Source: Salaquimonas sp.
GTDB taxonomy: Bacteria > Pseudomonadota > Alphaproteobacteria > Rhizobiales > Rhizobiaceae
Assembly: GCA_024639745.1 (NCBI GenBank)
Contig: JAHEHW010000034.1
Location: forward strand, 1-9,879
Reading direction: 5' to 3'
Length of the DNA: 9,879 nt
Every line of letters begins with the position of its first letter. Positions within the stretch are counted from its first letter, which is position 1. Of this stretch, positions 6,124-9,879 are shown piece by piece. The translations under genes and the position numbers were made by a program. A model generated the notes under the pieces. The model saw nothing but the letters and a program-made list of their open reading frames with translations, was not told the DNA's origin and ran no database searches.

Positions 6124-7545
6124 TCAGATCACCTTGCCCGGATTGAGAATGCCTTTCGGGTCAAGCGTCCGCTTGATCGCACGCATCATTTCAAGCTCGA
6201 CCGGTTGCTTGGTCTCGATAAGGAGATCGCGCTTCAACTTGCCGATGCCGTGTTCGGCTGAAATCGACCCTTCCATCTCGATGACGATCTCGTGCACGAT
6301 GCGGTTGATCGCGTCCCGATGAGAGAGAAAGGTTTCAGCTTCCATGCCTTCGGGCTGCGAAACGTTATAGTGCAGATTGCCATCGCCCATATGACCGAAG
6401 GTGAAGAGACGAAGGTCATCCATGAAACCGTGCAGAGCCTCGCGGGCCCTGCCGATGAAATCGGGCAGATTGTGAACCGCAACCGATATGTCGTGCTTGA
6501 TCGAACCGCCGAGAGCCTTTTGCGAAAGGGGCATATCTTCGCGCAACTGCCAGAGTTCGGTAGCTTGCGCTTCGCTCGAAGAGATCACCGCGTCTTCGAT
6601 AATGCCCGCTTCGAAAGCTTCGGCCAGCGCGGCTTCAATGAGTTCCTGGGCGTCGTCTTCCGAGCGTCCGGAAGAAATTTCCATCAAGACATACCATGGC
6701 TGCCTTGTTTCCAGTGGCATTCTGGCCTTCTCGACGGTTTCAACAACTGTATCCAGACAAAGTCCGGCCATGAGTTCGAACCCGGCGAGGCCTTTGCCGG
6801 CCTGCCCGATGGACAGATTGAAAAGAGCGAGTGCCTCTGCTGGCGACGCCACGCCGGCAAGCGAGACCCGCCGCCCCTTTGGCCTCGGGAACAGCTTTAC
6901 CACGGCTGCGGTCACGATCCCGAGGGTCCCTTCGCTGCCGATGAAGAGATCGCGCAGGTCATACCCGGTATTGTCTTTCTTGAGTCGCCGCAGGCCGTTC
7001 CAGATTTCCCCGGAAGCGGTCACAACTTCCAGCCCCAATATCAGATCGCGCGTATTGCCGTAGGCGAGAACACCCGTACCGCCGGCATTGGTGCCGATAT
7101 TGCCGCCGATCTGGCAGGAACCTTCCGCGGCAAGCGAAAGCGGGAATAATCGGTCGTGCGCGGCGGCTGTTTCCTGGATCGTCTGAAGAATGACGCCCGC
7201 TTCCACAATCGCCGTATTGCCCTTGATGTCGACATCGCGAATGCGGTTCATTCGTTCAAGGGAAACGACGACCTCGCTACCGTCCCCGCTCGGCACACCA
7301 CCGGCAGCATGACCGGTATGTCCGCCCTGTGGGACCAATGCTGTTTCGGTTTCATTGGCAAGTTGAACAATCGCAGCGACCTCTTCGGTCGATCCGGGCT
7401 TGAGGACAAGCGGTGTAAGACCGACGAAGATATCCCGATTTTCATGCGTATACCGGGTCAGGTCGTCTTCTGGCGTCAACACATTCGCCTTGCCGACAAT
7501 CGATATAAAGCGCTCGAGCGTTTTTTGGTCGGGCTTGCTGGTCAT
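6124..7545 (-). CDS. FAD-binding oxidoreductase, D-2-hydroxyglutarate dehydrogenase-like
   Basis: This 473-residue protein has the VAO/PCMH FAD-binding fold followed by the FAD-oxidase C-terminal domain. Motifs in order: VPQGGHTGHAAGG (71-83), GGNIGTNAGGTGVLAYGNTR (147-166), GYDLRDLFIGSEGTLGIVT (194-212), FGHMGDGNLHYNV (383-395) and SISAEHGIGKLKRDLL (427-442). His385, His392 and Glu431 match the divalent-metal ligands of D-2-hydroxyglutarate dehydrogenase, and His432 its proposed catalytic base. Lys350 in IKHDIS resembles a substrate-binding Lys. The family oxidises D-2-hydroxy acids and passes electrons to ETF or quinones. D-2-hydroxyglutarate is the best guess; D-lactate or other hydroxy acids are possible. 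The ATG overlaps the sua5 TGA by four bases, with GGAG nearby, so the two genes form an operon. Confidence 0.92.
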   Translation of the reverse strand: MTSKPDQKTLERFISIVGKANVLTPEDDLTRYTHENRDIFVGLTPLVLKPGSTEEVAAIVQLANETETALVPQGGHTGHAAGGVPSGDGSEVVVSLERMNRIRDVDIKGNTAIVEAGVILQTIQETAAAHDRLFPLSLAAEGSCQIGGNIGTNAGGTGVLAYGNTRDLILGLEVVTASGEIWNGLRRLKKDNTGYDLRDLFIGSEGTLGIVTAAVVKLFPRPKGRRVSLAGVASPAEALALFNLSIGQAGKGLAGFELMAGLCLDTVVETVEKARMPLETRQPWYVLMEISSGRSEDDAQELIEAALAEAFEAGIIEDAVISSSEAQATELWQLREDMPLSQKALGGSIKHDISVAVHNLPDFIGRAREALHGFMDDLRLFTFGHMGDGNLHYNVSQPEGMEAETFLSHRDAINRIVHEIVIEMEGSISAEHGIGKLKRDLLIETKQPVELEMMRAIKRTLDPKGILNPGKVI

Positions 7546-8516
7546 TCGGTCTCCTTCACGCGCGGCGCAGCAGCCCGGCGCAAGCGGTCATTGATGGCAA
7601 TACCTAGATCTTCTTCCGGTATCGGCGCGACGCAGATCGCGCTGGCGCCCGTCTTGTCGAGTTGCTTCAGGAAGGCATAAAGATTGGCCGCCGCCTCCGT
7701 CAGACTGCTTTTGACACTCAGATTGAGGGAAACGCCCGCAGCTGTCGGAACCGGTCGATTGCCGAAATTCAGCCAGGCTTCCCCGGCCTCACAGTCATTG
7801 CAATTGAGCCGGACCGCCGCATCGGGAGCGTAGTGGCTGGTCATCATGCCCGGGGCCTGGATACCAGCATTCCTTTCCGGGTAATGAACCGGAACGCCAG
7901 CTACCGCCTCGATCTCAGCAGAGGTGATGGCGCCTGGCCTTAGTTGCGTTACGAGTTCGCCATCAACCCGCACGATTGTCGACTCGACACCAACGGGCGA
8001 CGAGCCCTGATCGATGATGAGAAGTTCGGTATCGGCAAATTCTTCCGCGACATGTTTGGCGGTTGTAGGCGATATTCTGCCGGAGCGGTTGGCGCTTGGG
8101 GCGGCGAGCGGTCGCCCGAGGGCGCTGATGATCTGGCGGGCGATGCCCTTGGGACATCTGAGCCCGACCGTGCCGAGCCCTGCGGTCACCAGATCGTGAA
8201 CGCCGGAGTCCGGACGACACGGCACCACCAGCGTGAGCGGCCCGGGCCAGAACTGAGTAGCCAGCCGCCGCGCGACCGGCGATAGCTTGCCAAGTTCATC
8301 GGCCATCAGCAGGCCATCGACATGACAGATCAGCGGATTGAAACTCGGTCTTCCCTTTAGCTGGAAGATCAAAGCTACCGCTTCGCCGTCGCTCGCGTCA
8401 GCAGCGAGCCCGTAGACCGTCTCGGTCGGGATCGCAACTGCAAGGCCCTTGCGGAGCCAGGCAACCGCTGCGCTGATTGCAGCGCCTTCGTCTTGGGCTG
8501 AAATGATAGTCGGCAT
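7542..8516 (-). CDS. sua5: L-threonylcarbamoyladenylate synthase (Sua5/YrdC/TsaC family)
   Basis: The enzyme makes threonylcarbamoyl-AMP from threonine, bicarbonate and ATP for the t6A37 modification of ANN-reading tRNAs. The YrdC domain shows PTETVYGLAADA (30-41), LKGRPSFNPLICHV (53-66), WPGPLTLV (90-97), VGLRCP (117-122) and PLAAPSANRSGRISPT (137-152). LRPGAIT (192-198) leads to the linker APGMMTSHYAP (221-231) and the Sua5 C-terminal domain, ending EEDLGIAINDRLRRAA. This is the long Sua5 form, not the short TsaC. The frame is open to 8615 with four possible ATGs. I chose 8516 (MPTIISAQ, 324 residues) because homology begins there. No upstream ATG (8546, 8579, 8615) has a good ribosome binding site, and the chosen one is also weak. 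The stop overlaps the FAD oxidoreductase start in ATGA. Confidence 0.93.
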   Translation of the reverse strand: MPTIISAQDEGAAISAAVAWLRKGLAVAIPTETVYGLAADASDGEAVALIFQLKGRPSFNPLICHVDGLLMADELGKLSPVARRLATQFWPGPLTLVVPCRPDSGVHDLVTAGLGTVGLRCPKGIARQIISALGRPLAAPSANRSGRISPTTAKHVAEEFADTELLIIDQGSSPVGVESTIVRVDGELVTQLRPGAITSAEIEAVAGVPVHYPERNAGIQAPGMMTSHYAPDAAVRLNCNDCEAGEAWLNFGNRPVPTAAGVSLNLSVKSSLTEAAANLYAFLKQLDKTGASAICVAPIPEEDLGIAINDRLRRAAAPRVKETE

Positions 8517-8681
8517 CCCGAAATTTCCCGTTTCAGGGATCTCCATAAACCCTTGGCTGACAAAGCGCAAAGCTGTCATATTGCGCCGCGAGAACGCAGG
8601 CTTGGCGGCAATCATTAATTGACGTAAACGTCAAAAAAAGATACCGCTTCGCCAAATCGAGGTATCATACCGGAGGAACAG
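8517..8681. promoter_or_regulatory. Divergent control region of sua5 and the acyl-CoA dehydrogenase gene
   Basis: These 165 bases separate the chosen sua5 start from the acyl-CoA dehydrogenase start. The part next to sua5 remains open in its frame and could code if an upstream ATG is used. The centre holds the TTGACGT palindrome at 8619-8634. GATACC (8640-8645) and GGTATC (8661-8666) form an inverted repeat with a 15-base spacer, and GGTAT-C-ATACC (8661-8671) is a smaller palindrome touching the Shine-Dalgarno sequence (CGGAGG, 8671-8676). Confidence 0.5.
8619..8634. promoter_or_regulatory. 16-base palindrome with TTGACG on both strands (operator over -35 elements)
   Basis: TTGACGT (8619-8625) and ACGTCAA (8628-8634) are exact reverse complements around AA. 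Each strand reads TTGACG, close to the sigma-70 -35 consensus TTGACA, so a protein bound here could block or activate both divergent promoters. The palindrome ends 47 bases before the acyl-CoA dehydrogenase ATG. Matching -10 hexamers are poor on both strands (ATACCG near 8641 on plus). Such promoters are often activator-dependent. MerR-family regulators such as LiuR control acyl-CoA dehydrogenase genes in proteobacteria and bind palindromes of this size; that link is inference. Confidence 0.5.
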
Positions 8682-9879
8682 ATGTACCGTGCGCCCGTCT
8701 CGGAAATTGCCTATGCCCTGAAACACGTGGCTGGTTTGAGAAAGGCTCTGGAAGATGGCCGCTTCGAAGAGCTTAGCGAAGACCTTGTTGATGCCGTGCT
8801 GGAGGAGGCCGGAAAATTTGCCTCCGACGAGATCGCGCCCCTCAACCCGGTCGGCGACAAGCATGGTGCTCATGTTTCCGACGGGGTCGTGGCAACCGCC
8901 CCAGGCTTCAAGGAGACTTATCGCGCTTGGGCCGAAAGTGGCTGGAACGCGCTGGCCGGCCCAGAGGATTTTGGTGGCCAGGGGCTTCCGACCATGATGG
9001 CGGTCGCGACGTCCGAGATGTGGAATTCCGCTTCTATGGCCTTTTCTCTTTGTCCGCTGCTGACCGTTGGCGCAATTGAGGCTCTGGATAAGCACGGCTC
9101 CGACGATCTTAAGGCGAAGTTTCTCGAAAAACTGGTCAGCGGCGAGTGGACCGGCACCATGAACCTGACTGAGCCGCAGGCCGGTACGGACCTTGCGGCC
9201 CTGAAAGCCCGCGCGGAACCACAGGGCGACGGGACGTACCGCATTTTCGGCCAGAAGATCTACATTACCTATGGCGAGCACGACATGACGGATAATATCT
9301 GTCACCTAGTACTTGCCCGTCTGCCCGACGCGCCGGCCGGAACCAAGGGAGTATCGCTCTTCCTGGTGCCGAAATTTCTGGTCAATGACGACGGCTCCCT
9401 TGGGGAGCGGAACGATCTCTTCTGCCAGTCTACGGAAGAAAAACTCGGTATTCACGCCTCTCCGACATGCGTGATGATCTATGGCGATGGCTGGAAGGGC
9501 AAAGAACCCGGCGCAATCGGCTATCTGGTCGGTGAAGAGAACAGGGGTCTTGCCTGCATGTTCACCATGATGAACAGCGCGAGACTCAATGTCGGGATTC
9601 AGGGTGTCGCCGTTGCCGAAGCCGCCTACCAGAAAGCCCTCGCCTATGCTCATGAGCGCAAACAGGGCAGGGCGCATCGCTCAAATTCCGACGGTATGAG
9701 CCCGATCATCGAGCACCCGGACATTCGCCGCAATCTCTTGACCATGAAATCGATGATCCGTGCGGCTCGTGGCATCTGTTATTCCTGTGCCTTTGCCCTC
9801 GATATGGCGCGTGTCGGCGTTGAGGCCGACCGCAACAAGTGGCAGGAATTGGGAAGCCTGTTGACCCCCATTTCGAAGG
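8682..9879 (+). CDS. Acyl-CoA dehydrogenase, long DmdC/AidB-like form (partial, 3' end missing)
   Basis: The first 399 codons are present and open to the window edge; the family is usually about 590 to 600 residues, so roughly one third is missing. The start MYRAPVSEIAYALKHVAGL is the small N-terminal domain found in long acyl-CoA dehydrogenases, including the 3-methylmercaptopropionyl-CoA dehydrogenase DmdC group. FAD- and substrate-binding motifs follow: GPEDFGGQGLP (93-103), MNLTEPQAGTDLAALKARA (160-178), IYITYGEHDMTDNICHLVLAR (193-213), KLGIHASPTC (254-263) and GEENRGLACMFTMMNSARL (284-302). The catalytic Glu expected further on is outside the window. The enzyme dehydrogenates an acyl-CoA and passes electrons to ETF. 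The chain length or substrate cannot be told from this part. CGGAGG lies five bases before the ATG. The gene diverges from sua5. Confidence 0.94.
   Translation, partial: MYRAPVSEIAYALKHVAGLRKALEDGRFEELSEDLVDAVLEEAGKFASDEIAPLNPVGDKHGAHVSDGVVATAPGFKETYRAWAESGWNALAGPEDFGGQGLPTMMAVATSEMWNSASMAFSLCPLLTVGAIEALDKHGSDDLKAKFLEKLVSGEWTGTMNLTEPQAGTDLAALKARAEPQGDGTYRIFGQKIYITYGEHDMTDNICHLVLARLPDAPAGTKGVSLFLVPKFLVNDDGSLGERNDLFCQSTEEKLGIHASPTCVMIYGDGWKGKEPGAIGYLVGEENRGLACMFTMMNSARLNVGIQGVAVAEAAYQKALAYAHERKQGRAHRSNSDGMSPIIEHPDIRRNLLTMKSMIRAARGICYSCAFALDMARVGVEADRNKWQELGSLLTPISK

Noticed and set aside
6292..7149. 285-codon plus-strand open frame opposite the FAD oxidoreductase
   Set aside because: It is antisense to a gene with complete family motifs; long antisense frames are expected in GC-rich coding DNA.
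8631..9305. 224-codon minus-strand open frame opposite the acyl-CoA dehydrogenase gene
   Set aside because: It covers the promoter and coding region of a clearly recognised gene on the other strand and has no recognisable motif.
1..9879. Search for CRISPR arrays, insertion sequences, tRNA/rRNA genes, toxin-antitoxin or defence systems
   Set aside because: No spaced repeats, transposase or nuclease motifs, cloverleaf sequence or small paired operons were seen; the gene content is housekeeping.

Overview
The window looks like a chromosomal housekeeping segment from an alphaproteobacterium. It is probably of the order Hyphomicrobiales (Rhizobiales), in the Brucellaceae/Phyllobacteriaceae/Rhizobiaceae range. 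The grounds are the protein families (DUF6101, alphaproteobacterial-style GlyS tail, UbiA and acyl-CoA dehydrogenase), moderately high G+C, dense coding and many start/stop overlaps. I see no transposase, phage gene, CRISPR array, tRNA or rRNA. I did not find a convincing new multi-gene system. The points of real interest are a decayed gene, several regulatory palindromes and some tight gene couplings.

Left part (1-1818). The window opens in the last 37 codons of glyS (+). A 142-base gap follows with a 9-bp hairpin. Next come a minus-strand secreted or membrane-anchored SHOCT-domain protein (258-608) and, diverging from it, a YtoQ-family protein (718-1203, +). A 14-base FNR/FixK-type box lies between these two, placed where it could drive the SHOCT gene. 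A DUF805-type membrane protein gene (1228-1734, -) is interrupted by two in-frame stop codons and is called a pseudogene.

Centre (1819-5893). purD (2241-3518, -) is followed after two bases by a four-helix membrane protein (1819-2238, -), and the DUF805 pseudogene lies downstream in the same direction. Diverging from purD is a plus-strand pair with a 4-base ATGA overlap: a PaiB-like FMN-binding protein (3654-4313) and the UbiA 4-hydroxybenzoate polyprenyltransferase (4310-5320). UbiA meets the minus-strand DUF6101 gene (5321-5893) tail to tail with no base between the two stop codons.

Right part (5894-9879). A 230-base non-coding gap holds a near-perfect hairpin and a 13-base palindrome. A minus-strand pair with a 4-base overlap follows: Sua5/TsaC-type threonylcarbamoyl-AMP synthase (7542-8516) and a D-2-hydroxyglutarate-dehydrogenase-like FAD oxidoreductase (6124-7545). 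Diverging from this pair is a long-form acyl-CoA dehydrogenase of the DmdC/AidB-like group (8682 to beyond the window end). A 16-base palindrome that carries TTGACG on both strands sits in the shared control region.

The gene content covers tRNA charging and modification (GlyS, Sua5), purine synthesis (PurD), ubiquinone synthesis (UbiA) and electron-transfer-linked oxidation (D2HGDH-like and acyl-CoA dehydrogenase, both normally passing electrons to ETF and then the quinone pool). The respiratory theme linking UbiA to the flavoenzymes is inference from family knowledge.
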